DNA of 64,000 nt from Desmodus rotundus (GCF_022682495.2 NC_071396.1:57677159-57741158), one strand, 5' to 3'. Shown: positions 47,871-60,865, numbered from the stretch's first letter. The notes: generated by a model from the sequence alone, not told the origin. Numbers and translations are program-made.

Positions 47871-50161
47871 TGATCTCCTTCTGCCCCTACCACGTGACAT
47901 CTGAAAAAGTCCTGGAAGGAGATGTGATCAAAAGTCCTCTGCAATGTCACAGCAGTGGGGAGACTGTCAGTGGCATTTCCCCCCTGAGTTTTAAGCTTTC
48001 TCTCTAGTGTAACCATGCAACTTTTATAATGAGTAAGAGTGTTATTTAAGATAAACACATGACACCTGCATATTTCTGGTTACTCCTCACCCAGCTGAAT
48101 GGACAGCCAGTAGTCAGACAGACTGTTCTGCCAGGACAGCTCCATGGGGATGTACAGGCAGTGACCCTGACTGTTGAGCCCTAAATAAACGAACACTGGG
48201 CCAGCTAGAAGCCATGATCTCCAACTCACTAGCAGGCAGCAGCAGCACTCCTGTTTCAGGGCTGGGACCCATGTGAGCCATGGACAGGAGCTGCCTGAGC
48301 AAGACAGTGGCCACCTGCGGCTCTCTAAGTGCCATCTAAACTCAGCTGGGTCTGTGGTCTGGTGAGAACGCCCCCAGGGAGGATGAGGGCAAGAGCAAGA
48401 TGAGCCTAGAACCCACATGTCAAGAGTGCCAGGGTCTCTCTACCATCCCATCCTGCCTGGCTCCAGGTATCTTGGACTTCTACACTCCACTGGGGTTTTA
48501 CGTTCAGACAAAGTGCGGTCCAAACTCATATCCTCCTCCACTGCCCAGCTTTGTGACCTGTGCAGGGCCTCACTGAGACATCTGTACAGTGGAGGCCACA
48601 TGAGGCGCTGTTTACAAAATACTCAGCCTTGGGTTGGTTCTATAACGGCTCTTATTGGTGTAGTGACCAGTATTATTGTTATTATCACTGCCTCACCTCC
48701 TCCTCTGCAGGTGTGACAGATCAGGAGAAAGAGCACAGGGGAAACTCAGAGGCTGGACTGAGAGGAAACTAGAGCAGCAGCAGCAAACCCAGGGTGAGCC
48801 CTGACATCACCAGGCAATTCTAGTGCAGGCACAATTCTTCTGCATGCATAACTTTTTTCATCCCAACCACAGTTTTTCAAGGAGGGCTGCTGTGCAGTGT
48901 GACCCAGAGTCAGAGGGTAAGACCTGGGGCAGGTGATTTAATATATGGATAGTTTCCAACTCAGAGAGCTAGTGCAAGAAGGACATAACTTAATTTAGGG
49001 AAGGCATGGAGGGCAGAGTCTGGCAAGCAGCAATGGCTGAACCAGTCTGTGCTTAACCCTTGCCCTCTTGTCTCAGGCTCTCCTGAGCTCCAGCATTTGG
49101 CTGGGGAGAGATTTTCCTTGGCCAGCCATATGCACCCACCCTCTTCCCCACTCTTAGTAACTATAACTACCAAGGCTGTATGAACACATGTGAAATGTTT
49201 CTGTTAATGAGGTGAATTCAAAGTGTGGGAGAACTGATGCATGTGAGGTTCTTATTCCTTGTATGTGTCTTTGAAGGTTTTGGGGTTTTGGGGCACATGA
49301 CTTCTGTAGTCCAGAGCACCAGGTATCTTTACTAAGACACAAGAGCTGGCAGAACTGCCCAAATCTACATTGCTCTGTGAGAAGATGTGGGGTGGCTTCT
49401 GATTTCTGGGATTTTCTTTCAGATATTTAAGACTGCTGGTCAGTTGCTATACTTGAAGGCTTTCTGGAGAGACAGTACTTAGCCAATCTCAAAATTTTCA
49501 CTTACTACTTCCTGAAATGTTAATAACAAATAGTTTACTCTGATGACTGTATTTAAGTAGCATAAATTTGAAAAATACAAATTTTCCCTAAAATCACAAA
49601 CTGGAAAAAAATTGGAAAGTTTTAGATTTCTATACAAAGAGAAGTATTTCCCAAAGAGGTTCCACTTGTAAGAATCCAGATAATGGTTCTGCATTCCCAG
49701 CACATATCAGGCTGAAAAAAGCCTCTCCCACCCCTTAAGGCTACTGGGTCCAGATCTCAGGGACCTCCTGCCACCCCAATACCCAGGGAACACCCCAGAA
49801 GACAAGGAAGGCCTCAGGGATGAAGTAGGCACAGTGCTGTGCACCACCCATGCTAAAGCAGTTCTGGAGTTCAGCCTGAGTGGGCTGTAACTGATGCCTC
49901 CCTGGGACCTGCCCTGCTGGTCAGGAGGCAGCAAGAGAAGGCTTGGGGTGGAGGCTATCTGAGATGCCCCCTCCTCACCCCTCCTTATGCTCCCAATAGG
50001 CACTGAGTCACTGCAGCCCACCCACCCCACCCCTGGCCTACTCTCCACCTGTCCACTACCCCAGCCTTGGGGCCTTCAATCTCACTACCTGCCAGGAAGA
50101 GCTTTCTGACTATTCCCCTCCCTGCATACCACCCCATCACAGCTTCTACCCTCTACTTAGA

Positions 50162-50414
50162 ATGGTGATTCTCAACTGGGGCCATTTTGCCCTCCAGGAA
50201 AATGTCTAGAGAAGTCTTCTGTTGTCACAATTGGAGAAGGCATATGGCAGCGGGGGGTGGGGAGGTGGGGGGAGGAAGTGGGGGGGTTGTTACTGGCACC
50301 CAGTAAGCAAAGACTGGGCATGCTGCTAACCAACCTTCAGTGCACATGACAGCCCCCACCACAAGATATAACCCAGCCACAAAGGTCAGTTGTGGAGAGG
50401 CTGAAAAACCCCTG
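50162..50414 (+). mobile_element. MER20-like hAT element
   Basis: It contains ttctcaactggggccatttt, gttgtcacaattggagaagg, 'ggcatgctgctaaccaacct' and 'atgacagcccccaccacaag', all in MER20 order. It ends ctgaaaaacccctg. A G-run expansion (50250-50287) makes it longer than a usual copy. MER20 is a eutherian non-autonomous hAT-Charlie element. The family name is from memory of its consensus. Confidence 0.75.
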
Positions 50415-50524
50415 ACCTGACAAATGTCAGTCAAACACCAATCATGGGGTTCAGGGCCTTAGGTATGAGGCCTAGAATTGAAAAGGAACAATAGGAGGAG
50501 GATCCCCAGGTGCTCAGCTGTGGT

Positions 50525-50695
50525 TGATTCATGTAAGACTTTGTTTAGAAAAAAGTTCCATTGCTTTAAAAGAGTTCCAAAATAACCATTTTAAACACAC
50601 AAAACTAAATGAGTTAGTAACATAAAAATCATTTAGAACAATATCTTACATATTATAATAAGCAATAAATATGCCATACTTTTTCTAGCCTCTGA
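50525..50695. other. AT-rich unique block in EEFSEC intron
   Basis: It is 170 bases of AT-rich unique sequence next to the MER20-like element. No repeat is recognised. Confidence 0.3.
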
Positions 50696-50795
50696 GTGTT
50701 ACAATACTGTTTCCCCTGTCCTGAATGCCTTTCCTCCCTTTTCTCTACCTGAGAAAACCCCCTCACCTTCAAGGTCAGTTAAAGCCTTACTGTGT
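50695..50795 (+). mobile_element. L2 fragment
   Basis: It contains ctgtcctgaatgcctttcct and ccttcaaggtcagttaaagc, as in L2. Confidence 0.5.
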
Positions 50796-51469
50796 CTTAC
50801 TCCACTCTGGAAGGGAATGGTCACTCCATCCTCCCTGTCCAGATGGCCTATAGGGGGCTACCAGTGTTTGTTACTTCCTGTAGTTATCTCCAACCAACTG
50901 GTGCTTCCCTGGAGAGGGGCAGAAACCAGTTCTCTCCGTGTTCAGGCCTGACTAGAGCAAAGCTGGGGTGGGGAGAACACTGAAGGCTTTGGGAAGTAGT
51001 AGCTTCTTCCTCCATAGGCCCTAGCTTAGCCCCATGGAACTTTGGGGAGGAGATGGATACCCCTGAATAGGGCCCCATAGAGTCAGCTCTATCTCACTTC
51101 TGCCAGACCAGGGTCTTAACCATGACTTCCAAAGGGACCTCGTAGTGCTCTCCTCTGCACAGGCCACAGAGGCCTCACATGTGGGCACCAATACCCTGAA
51201 CTCCCTTCACACCAGCTATCTTTGGTCCATGGGCTGTCCCCATCTCCTCATTGACCCTCCTAACCACCACCTTAACCAGTGATCAAACCTACATCACCCA
51301 TGATGGGCAAATGGATGTCACATGCATCCTAAGTGATGGACTAAGGACACGAGATCACCCCTGTCGGGTTCCTTCTACATATGCACACCAGAACCTAGTC
51401 ATAGAGAAACACCAGAAAGACTCCAAGAGCACATTTGGAAAACAACCCACATAGAATCCAAAAAAAATG

Positions 51470-51860
51470 CCAACATCATGAAACTAGGACGCATGACAAC
51501 CAAATGCAGGGCATGTGATTTTTCAATGAATCCTCCATCAGGAAAACAAGTTTTAAAAGACATTACTGGGACAATTAGGGAAATCAGAAAATGGACTGTA
51601 TCTTAGACCATATCATGCTGATGTTGAATTTCTCAAGTGATAATTGTATGGTGGTCAAAGAGGAGAATGACCTAGACCTTAGGGGGCACATGTTGAAGCA
51701 TGCAGGCATAACTGAGTTGTACATCTAACATTTAAATAGTTTAGCACACACAGATAAAGTAAATGTGATAAGGTATTAACAATTTTGAAATCTAAGGTTC
51801 AATAGACTATTTTTCTACTTTTCTGTATGTGTGAAGTTATTCAAAAAGTTGGGAGGATAT
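51470..51860 (+). mobile_element. Old L1 3' end (L1M-type)
   Basis: It contains ggacgcatgacaaccaaatg, 'ggaaaacaagttttaaaaga', 'ttgtatggtggtcaaagagg' and the end 'gtgaagttattcaaaaagtt', in the order of old L1 3' UTRs. Confidence 0.65.
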
Positions 51861-51966
51861 AAAAAATCTGAAAAAAAGAAAAAGAAAGTTGGGAGGAAAA
51901 ATCCTCAAAACACCCCATCTTACAGATGGGGAAACCAAGGCTCACAAAGGTTAATATTCTATCCAG

Positions 51967-52038
51967 GCCCTGGCAGGGTGGCTCAGTTGGGTGGAACATT
52001 GTCCCATATACCAAAAGGTTGCGGGTTCAATCCCCGGT
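51967..52038 (+). mobile_element. VES SINE, left part (split)
   Basis: It starts gccctggcagggtggctcag and reaches the B box (ggttcaatccccggt), where another element was inserted. The SINE as a whole is flanked by attctatccag (51956-51966) and attctagccag (53492-53502), 10 of 11 identical. It belongs to the same subfamily as the copy at 19328. Confidence 0.9.
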
Positions 52039-53356
52039 TGTCTGCCCTGGTGAATAAAAGGCCCTGCCCCCTTACAACTTAACAGGTGTGCTGAGACAAA
52101 GAAATATGGCCCAAATAAAAGAACAGAGAAAAACTCCAGAAAGAGAACTAAGTGATGAGGAGATAGCCAACCTATCTGATTGAGAGTTCAAAGCCCTGGC
52201 AATCAAAATGCTCACAGAACTGACTGAGCTTGGTCGCAAAATGTAAGAAAAAATGAAGGATAACCAAAGTGAAATAAAGCAGAATATTCAGGGAACCAAC
52301 AGTGACATAAAGGAAATCAGGACTCAAATCAACGATTTGGAACAAAAGGAAGAAATAAACATCCAATGGAACAGAATGAAGATACAAGAATTCAAAAAAA
52401 ATGAAGAGAAGCTTAGGAACCTCTGGGACAACTTGAAATGTTACAATTATCCGAATTATAGGGGTGCCAGAAGGAGAAGAACAACAGTAAGAAATTGAAA
52501 ACTTATTTGAACAAAAAATGAAGGAAAACTTCCTCAATCTGGTAAAGGAAATAGACTTCCAGGAAGTCTAGCAAGCTCAAAGAGTCCCAAAGAAGTTGGA
52601 CCCAGAGGAACACACCAAGGCACATCATCATTAAGTTACCCAATATTAAAGATAAAGACAGAATCTTAAAATCAGCAAGAGGAAAGGAAAGAGTTACCTA
52701 CAAAGGAGTGCCTATAAGGCTATCAGTTGATTTCTCAAAAGAAACCTTGCATGCAAGAAGGGGCTGGAAAGAAGTATTTGAAGTCATGAAAGGCAAGGAC
52801 CTACATCCAAGATTACTGTATCCAGCAAAGCTATCATTTAGAATGGAAGGGCAGATAAAGTGCTTCCCAGATAAGGTCAAGTTAAAGGAGTTCATCATCA
52901 CCAAGTCCTTATTATGAGATGTTAAAGGGACTTATCTAAGAAATTGAAGAAGATCAAAAACTATGAACAGTAAAATGACAACAAACTCGCAACTATCAAC
53001 AAATGAACCTTAAAAAAAGAAAACAACAAAAACAAAACCTAAGCAAACACCTAGAACAGGAATAGAATCAGAGAAATGGACATCACATGGAGGGATTTTA
53101 GTGGGGAGGGGGCAGGGAGGAATAGGGGCAAAAGGGTACAGGGAAGAAGAAGCATAATTAGTAGGCATAAAATAGACAGGGAGAGATAAAAAATGGTATA
53201 GGAAACAGAGGACTCAAAGAACTTATAGGTACAACCCATGGACATGAACTAAGTTGGAGAGATGTTGGAGGGTTGGGGGGTACAGGGTGGAGGTGGGAAG
53301 AAGGGGGAAAACTTGGGAAAACTGTAATAGCATAATCAATAAAATATACATTAAAA
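52039..53356 (+). mobile_element. HAL1-like element (ORF1 only) inside a SINE
   Basis: This L1 relative has a complete but decayed ORF1 followed directly by a G-rich 3' UTR and an A-rich end, with no ORF2. The 5' UTR is only 67 bases, so it is 5'-truncated. Target duplication aatccccggt is present at 52029-52038 and 53357-53366. Half-L1 (HAL1) elements are known to lack ORF2 and to have persisted in several mammals, bats included. Confidence 0.85.
52106..52990 (+). pseudogene. HAL1-like ORF1, decayed
   Basis: The frame from the ATG at 52106 (MAQIKEQRKTPERELSDEE) is an L1 ORF1 homologue: a coiled-coil region, a degenerate IIGVPEGEEQ-type box and a C-terminal domain with RLLYPAKLSFRMEG. It has at least two early stops and one or more frameshifts. 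The approximate end is where the frame meets the 3' UTR. Confidence 0.8.
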
Positions 53357-53491
53357 AATCCCCGGTCGGGGTGCGTATGGGAAGCAACTGAACAATGTTC
53401 CTCTCTCACATTGATGTTTTTCTCTCTTCCCCACCCTCACTTCTTCTATCTAAAATCAATACACATGTCCTTGGGTAAGTATTAAAAAAAA
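53357..53491 (+). mobile_element. VES SINE, right part
   Basis: It resumes with the duplicated aatccccggt and continues through cattgatgtttttctctctt and ctaaaatcaatacacatgtc, the tail of the second VES subfamily, to an A-rich end. Confidence 0.9.
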
Positions 53492-54705
53492 ATTCTAGCC
53501 AGGATTCCACCTCATGTCTGGCAGACTCTGAAGCTCATGTTCTTTGAAAATACTCTGTTTCTAACCTCCCACAGCAGTCAGAAAATGCTGAGTGGGTACA
53601 CTCCCAGCCTTGCCAACATCTTTCAATAAAAGTCAATATGGTCCTGGCAGCTGGCTAAGAACTCAGATGAAATCCCAAGGACAGATTGCCCAAACAGAGT
53701 GTACAGTTACGACTGGATGGGTGGGTGGGTGCGAGAGAATACATTTTTAAAGAAAAGAAAACCAATTTCATTTCAAACCCCATAGGGAACATGCAGCCTA
53801 AGAGCCCTTGTCCCAGGGCCTGTGTATGGGAATACAACACCCACAATCTCAGAGTTCCTGTGGGCCCTCCCTTTGACAATATGATGAGTTTTAATTCTCT
53901 TTGCTGGGTTTTCCAGAAGCCTCTCAGCTGAATGGTATCCACAAGAGAGGCCCAGTTCCTCCTGGGACCTTTGCGGTCCACTGGGCCAGTCATCCAGCTC
54001 CTCAGAGCCTCCATGTGCCTTTCAGGAAAATGGGAAGATGTAGCAGGAGGAGGAGACTGCATGTCAAGGACCTGGCATTGGCAGGCCAGGTCCAGTGGCC
54101 CACATTTGAAAACTGGAAGATTTCATGTAAAAATAGTTTCCCAATCTCTCCTGAAAAACTGGAGATCTGATCACACTCTGGCCATGTTGCTGCCCCACAA
54201 CATCCACCTGGAAGTGAATGGTGGCTGTCCACTGGGATGGGGTGGTCTGAGCCAGTTGCCTGTCTGGAAGGGCTATGCTTCTAGGCACCAGCACACAGCA
54301 AGTAGATCAAGGCATCTTTGTACACAAGCCTGTTACAGGCTCTCCAACAGCTCCTTTCTGCATTTGAGATAGGGACAAACATCTTCCTTCAGCTTACCAG
54401 GCCCCGTGTTGTGGCTCCTGTCAGTCTGGGGACCCATTATCTGCTGGCTCCCTGGGCCCAGCTGTCCCTGACGGGTGCTGATCTTTTCTGCCTCAGCTCT
54501 GCTCAGACTGTTCCTTTGCCTGCAGGGCTCCTACATTCTCTAGGGCTGGGTGTAAGGCCAATGCCTGGGGAAGCCTTTCTTTCCCCTGACTCAGTCAGGG
54601 TTGTGCTATAAACTCTCCTGGTACTTCACACATTCCCTGCACAGCTTGATGTGGTTTGCCAAAATACAAATCTTGAGAGGTCTGCTTACCATCCATCTTC
54701 TCAGC

Positions 54706-54975
54706 TGCTAGGGGCTGAATTATGTCCCTTTTCAAATTCCTATGTTGAAGTCCTAACTTCCTGTACCTCAGATGTGACTGTATTTGGAGACATGACCTTT
54801 GAAGAGGTAATTAGGTGAAATGAGATCACTAGAGTGGGCCTAATCCAGTAGGATTAGTGTCCTTATAAGAAGAGGAGATTAAGACATACACACACACACA
54901 CAAACAGGTAGGACCATGTGAGGACACAAAGAGAAGACAACCATCTACAAACCAAGGAGACACCTCAGGATAAAC
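54706..54975 (+). mobile_element. MLT1-like LTR (MaLR)
   Basis: It contains ggggctgaattatgtccctt, 'atgttgaagtcctaacttcc', 'gattagtgtccttataagaa' and 'accatgtgaggacacaaaga', in the order of MLT1-type LTRs. No internal retroviral coding region is attached. An (AC)n run sits at 54884-54902. Confidence 0.75.
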
Positions 54976-55694
54976 CTCAGTGGGCACATGCTACCCCAGG
55001 TGAGGGTGTGTGTCTGGTGGGTGAAAACAATGCACAACCCCAGCCACCATTTATAGACCCCCTACCCCAAGAAAGATACTGTGGGCAGGGATTATGATTA
55101 TGTAATCTCAGCCTAACTCCCTCCCTGGATATCAGAATTACTCATCCCATGTTAGTACTGAGGGGCTAAAGCTCCGAGTGGGAAATGACCTGCTGAGACC
55201 AGAAAGGGCTGTGGCAGAGTGAGGGGCCTGGGCTGCCTGACTCTGGAGGCCAATCCCTGTGCTGAGCTGGGTGACCCTCCAAGGAACTGGGCTAGCCCTG
55301 GCCTGGCCTGCTGACCCTCCTAAACCAATGCCAGGCACAGTGATGCAGAAAGGGTGGTGCTGCCCTGCTGAGTGCTCAGGCCAAGGCAGGGCCTAGGGTT
55401 CTCTTTCCACAGCCAAGGTTCAGGACCTCCCTCCCCTGGCTGAGGCTCCATTTCCCCTGGCACCTAAGGGTCCAATAAACAGCTGATGAAAAACAGATGA
55501 ATGGAGGCTCGGGACACCTCTGTGACTCCTGGCACACAAAAATGATACGGTATACTCACTGTTTTGGTTCTAGAGCTCTGAAGTGGACTATCTGAACCTG
55601 AGTCCTATGAAAGAGGGCTGGAAGGACTCCAACAGAAGAACCAGATGGCAACACCTCTGTGTCCCTTGCTTCTGGTGGCCACTGCACTATACCC

Positions 55695-55800
55695 CTGGGG
55701 ACTGAAGAGGCAGACAGAGACTCTGGGTTCTTACTAGTTGTGTAGCTGTGAGCAAGGGTCTCAGTTTCTTTACCTGCAGAATGGGACAAGGTAGATTAAA
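55695..55800 (+). mobile_element. MIR fragment
   Basis: It contains ctagttgtgtagctgtgagc and ctcagtttctttacctgcag, the MIR core. Confidence 0.65.
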
Positions 55801-56714
55801 CAGAGGTGTTCCCTGACTTCCCAGCCCAGGCCTCTTCCCCACACAAGGGCTCTAGGCAATGCCGCAGGGACAGAGAGGACTGCCAAGCACCTCCACAGAG
55901 GAGAGCATCTGGACTGGGCTTGAAGAATGGTAAGGGTGAGAGTAATGAGGCCCTAGGAGAGGGCAAAGTGAGAATTCCCACATCCATGGTATCGGCACAA
56001 AAAATGGAGCCCAGTACAGGCAGCTGGGGCTGGACCTGAACTCCTCATCCCATGACCTTTCCCACTGGCCACAGGGTTCTAGAGAACATCACATATCTGA
56101 TTCCAGCCTTCTCTACATGTGTCCTTCTTCCCTTCTCTCCCAATCCCTGCTTGAAGAGCACATCTGCTGGGAAGTTTGTCCTGACTCTTCCTCAAGATGG
56201 CCACTCTCCCTATCCTGTTTCTGGCCATGTGCCCCTATGGAAACCCACCATGCTCTGTGCCTTCATGTCTCCCAAAAGGAGGTACCTTGGGGCAGGACTC
56301 TGTCAGAATGATTTTGGCATCCCCAGCCCTGCACTGGAGTTTGCTGTGTTAGATGGACTGGTGCCCTCTCCTTTAAAGTTGTCTTTAAAGAACTAGAGCC
56401 CCCAAAGCCACAAGGGGTTCAGGGTTTAGGGGGCAGAAGCTAAAGCCAGGAGGCCTAGGGACTCTCCTCAGAACACCTTTTGGAGGTGAGCAGGTGGTAG
56501 CTCTCCTGATGTCCAGCCACTCTCCCAGGGGCCAGGTGGCAGCCTCCCTGTTCCATCAACAGTGACCTCACAAGTCCTCTGCTCAAGGGCCAGCCAAGCA
56601 GAATAACCACACAATTCCCTTCTCCCAAACAGTCCAAGTGACAGAGCTGCACTTTCAAACCATATAACCAATCCTGTGCATGAGAAACCAAAGCTGAGGG
56701 AGAGACTCAGGCAG

Positions 56715-56835
56715 GGGTTTTGGACTTGACTTCCAGCTCTGATGCTTACTTGTATGGAACACGGGCAAGTTATACTGTCTATCTTCCAAGCCATGGCTTC
56801 CTCATCTGTGAACTGGGGATATTCCAAGTGCTGGG
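56715..56835 (+). mobile_element. MIR fragment
   Basis: It contains cttccagctctgatgcttac, then 'gcttcctcatctgtgaactg', the MIR core. Confidence 0.7.
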
Positions 56836-56984
56836 GCTGTAAGTAACAGCCAACCTTTCTGAGAGCTTCCTAGGGCCCTTCTCTGACTGTTGTCATGGCT
56901 CCTGAGTGTTGGCTCCTCCTGAAAAGCAGTATATAGAAGTTCCTTCTGGGTTATTACTGGAAGTACAATTCCTTTTATTTGAAG

Positions 56985-57165
56985 TGAAAGAAACTTTATT
57001 GAATTACAAATTTTAAAATGCATCACAATTTAAATGGAAGTACAATTCTACAGATTATTTTCCTCATCTGTCTAGAGTCCATTAAGTTGTGATTAGTAAT
57101 TATTAAAATATTATTAAAGATCATGAAAATTTGATGACCCTAAATGAAAATTAGCAGGATTCATG
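56985..57165. other. AT-rich unique block in EEFSEC intron
   Basis: It is AT-rich with two AATTTT-like stretches and an atggaagtacaattct repeat of a nearby segment (56955 and 57035). No transposon ends were found. Confidence 0.3.
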
Positions 57166-58364
57166 TCAGGGTTTGATTGAGAATATGGCCTCACCACACA
57201 AGTTCCTGGCACATAGGTGAACTCTTGGCAGGTGGGGCAGGAGAGCCCATGGATATGATGAGGCCACAGCTGTGGCTCCCAATGGCTGTGGGTCTCAATC
57301 ACTGCTGCTCTGGTTTTTCTGAGGTGAGTGTCTGCCCACAGCTCTGTGACATGGTCACCAACGAGGGGCAGTGATGCCCATCACATCAGCAGTACTTGGG
57401 GCCTAGAATTTTCTAGCAACAAGGCTGCAAGCCCTGTGTGCACTGTGTAGCATCCCAACTGGAGTGTTAATGCAGACCATGCACAGCCCTCCCCAAATTG
57501 ACTGGTCCTGGAGCACCTTGTGGGAGATGGACCACTTGCCATGAATTTGGGCCACTCAAAAAACTTGCTGCATTCTATTGAGGCACACATAACAACCTAC
57601 TAGTCATTTTAGGGTTATGAGACAGTGTTTCAGAAGATGAAATTGTGTGCATATGTCCGCTGTCACATCTAGAGTCGATAAGCAGTGACTCATAGCTGTC
57701 AAGAGTGACAATTCAATTCATCCTCATTTGACCCTTCTCTGGGTGGGTGTCATGAAAGAGGTTGTTTCCCCTGCACAGTGGGATGTGCAGGGCTGGCAGG
57801 AGATGTTGTCCCAGCCCACCATCCAGGCTGCCTCTCATAGTAGGAGCTGGTGCCTGGGGCACTGACATAGAATGGAGGGTGGGAACAGCAGGGAGTGCTG
57901 GCCAGGTTGAGCCATATAGCCCAGGCTAGGCCACTGTGCTTTATCAGCTTCTCAGCAAGGGGGTGTCTTCAACTATGTGTGTGCCCCATGGTACAGTGCC
58001 GAGCTTTCTGAAGCCCTGATGGCTTTCTAGAGGCTGACTGGGGAGGGCAGGCACTGCATACCCAGAAAGATTGTGGGCAAGGCACACACTCCTCTGTTCC
58101 CCAGGCCCCACCTTGAGGTGCAGATAACAAGATCCAGCTTTGACATAAAGCACCTGGCATTGTGAAGCAGCACTCTGGAAGCACAGTGGTATGATGACAC
58201 GGGTAGGAGTAAGGTTTGTCTGGAGAAACCTTATCTGCCTGGCAAAGTCCTCCAACTACATTCTACTAGCACTGCTACCCAGAGTGTTCCTAAGTCATCT
58301 CAAAGAGCCTCTCAGCCTCACGGAGGCAACTTCAGTGAAGAGAACAGTTATATATAATGTGGTG

Positions 58365-58388
58365 CTTTTCAACCTTGCGGTTGAAAAG
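58365..58388. repeat. Perfect 10-bp inverted repeat, 4-base loop
   Basis: The arms cttttcaacc and ggttgaaaag surround ttgc. The surrounding sequence is unique, and no RNA gene is associated. Confidence 0.75.
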
Positions 58389-60169
58389 ACTTTCTGGGAA
58401 GTCTCCTTGGGTGTCAGAATGAGCTATCCTTCAAACTACTCTAATTTCCAAGAGTATCTTCTGGAGAAGCAATGGGCCAGGAAGAAAGTATCAGGACCCT
58501 TGTCTCTCAGGCCTGTGTGTACAGCTCCATGAAACACTATTTGCATATTACATTTCAGCTTCCACTCCTGAATCTAAGGCCCAAGTGTCCTTCCTGAAAT
58601 TCAGGCAGGAGTCATTATGGGTCAAACCCAGGCAAAGGCATGTTTTATTTGGTTCAGACAAATTAGCTTTTAATCAGGAAAATTTTCACAAAAGTTAAAT
58701 CAGATAATATTTGATCCCTGGGCCTATATTCCCATATAGTGAGTGTTGGCTGGACCAGTCCTAACCACTCATTATCACCTACCACCCGGCTTCTTAAACA
58801 CCTGCTTGGACCTGCCAGCATCTGGTCTTGACACCAAGGTAGAGGACAGAGAGAGCTTCTGAGCCTGGAGGTCAGGGGGTACATGGAAGGATACCCAGAG
58901 GGCTCTCCAGAATGCCTTCCCCAGCTGGGTCACCCTGCAAAGCCAGCAGGGAGGCTGGTAAGCTGTGTTTGAACCCAGCTGCATCCAGGAGCCAAGGGCT
59001 GGGACAGGTCCCCTGAACCACTCCCTTCTCTAGGGAGCCTTAACCTGTGTAGCAGCACAACCCTAGGCTTTTCTACCTCAGCACTCCAAACTTGCAGGCA
59101 CAATGGTCTGTCCTCCACCTGGCACTGGATGGCTTGGGTTTATTGAGGAGTCCTTCACAATTAAGGCACTTTAAAAAGGTTAAAAGTAATTCTTTATGGG
59201 AGGAATCGGCAGGAAAAGACAAGCAGGAGGTTGGGGGTGCACAGTGGGGGCGGGTGAGATGAAGGAATCTGACCAGTTATATTTAATAAAAAGCTTAAAA
59301 GCCACAAACAGGAAGCAGACCTATTAAACAGACAACATTGACCTAACAAAGGAATGTGAACTTGAGTTGACTGAATCAGCGTCACCATGTCTCCCCTCCC
59401 TCCACTCCCACCCAGCACCCAGGGCCCCCAAACAAGCTTCCTCATGTGTTTTGCCCTGTTCTGGGAACACCCCCAACCCTGAGTTTGCCTTGTGCTAGAA
59501 GAAAGGGAGCTGAGGGGAAGGTCAGCATGATCCTATCTACCTCAAAAGAAGCAAACAGATATGCCCTCCCCTCTGTGCCAGCAGAGCCCCAAGCAACCTG
59601 GGGAAGAGGCAAGTGCTCTGAGATGCAGTCCCACCCTTCAGGCAGCTGTGTTCTTACCCTCTCAACATTCTGAACCCTTCCTTCCCAGAGAGCTCCTAAA
59701 GGTGCTGGCCCAGGGCCCTGGGGACTGAGGCCTGGACAGTGCCTGGCTCATCCCCTGTGTGTGATCCCTGGAGCCCACAGCAGGACACTGGGGGCCCCAG
59801 TTTGGCTGAGATGAATACTAGAGCAGCTAAGCACTGGATTGGGTAGGACAGGTGCTTGAAACTCAGTGTCAGGGCTACAGGCTCACAAGGGTGTGTAGAA
59901 GGATTCTCTCCATAGGGTGATAAAGCTCAGCCCCACCTTGACAGGGCCTCAGGGCACAGTCAAACAGCAAAGCTAAGCATGCTGGGAAGCAGACCTCTGG
60001 TGACCAGAGGCTTTAGGAAGAATTCAAGAGGCAAGGCTCCAGCCAGGCTTTAGGGAGAGTAGAGGTGCTGGCTTCACCTGGTGAGTTGCCAGGGATCAAG
60101 GAGTCCTACTTCCTAGCTGAGGCCAGAGTACCACCCTATGTGGAGATTTTACTCAAAAAACTACCCACA

Positions 60170-60520
60170 CATTTCCACACTTAGGCCACTCCTGCTCAAT
60201 GTTCTGTCCTCAAACACACACCAAGCTCACCCTCACCTTATGGTCTTCTCACTTGTCTCCCTCCCTCTCTGTGGCATATTCTTCCCTAGGTATCTGTGTG
60301 GCTTCTTCCCTTCCTTCAGTCAGGCCTCCACTCCACTGTGACCTCTTCAGAGACGTCTTCTCCGACTGCCCTTTCCAGACAGCACACTCAGCAATTCCCT
60401 CCCTGATTTATTTTTCCTCAGTCTATCCTGAGGATTCCCTAGTCTATTCTCAGTGTGTCCATGCCTATTCCCTCCCATAACCACAGCACTTTGTCTGGTA
60501 CACAGTAGGATGTCAGGAAA
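60170..60520 (+). mobile_element. L2
   Basis: It contains aaacacacaccaagctcacc, 'tgtgacctcttcagagacgt' and 'cagcactttgtctggtacac', in L2 order over 350 bases. Confidence 0.75.
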
Positions 60521-60749
60521 ATAGGTGTGGAAAGAGTATAAGAGTGACGAAAGGGCTGGTAGAGTTAAAGAAATCCAACAGCTCTATTTCCAGTAGCAAA
60601 CACATACCCTGAACCCCACCATGGACAAGGCCCAACTCAGACCAAGTAGAGGCTCAGCAGAGGCTGCTGGTCTTGAAAGGAAGTGGCAACTCACATTTTG
60701 GGAAATCCTATTGGCTTACCAAGGCAGTAGTCTCAATCACCAACTCTTC

Positions 60750-60865
60750 TCCTCCAAACCACCTGTCAGATCAGTATTATTATCCCTACTTCACAGAGAA
60801 GCCATGTGACACATCCAATGTCACCCCACATGGTCACAGTGAAGTAAGAACTCACATTCAGACCT
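60750..60865 (-). mobile_element. MIR fragment
   Basis: It contains attattatccctacttcaca and 'acatggtcacagtgaagtaa', the MIR in reverse. Confidence 0.6.
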
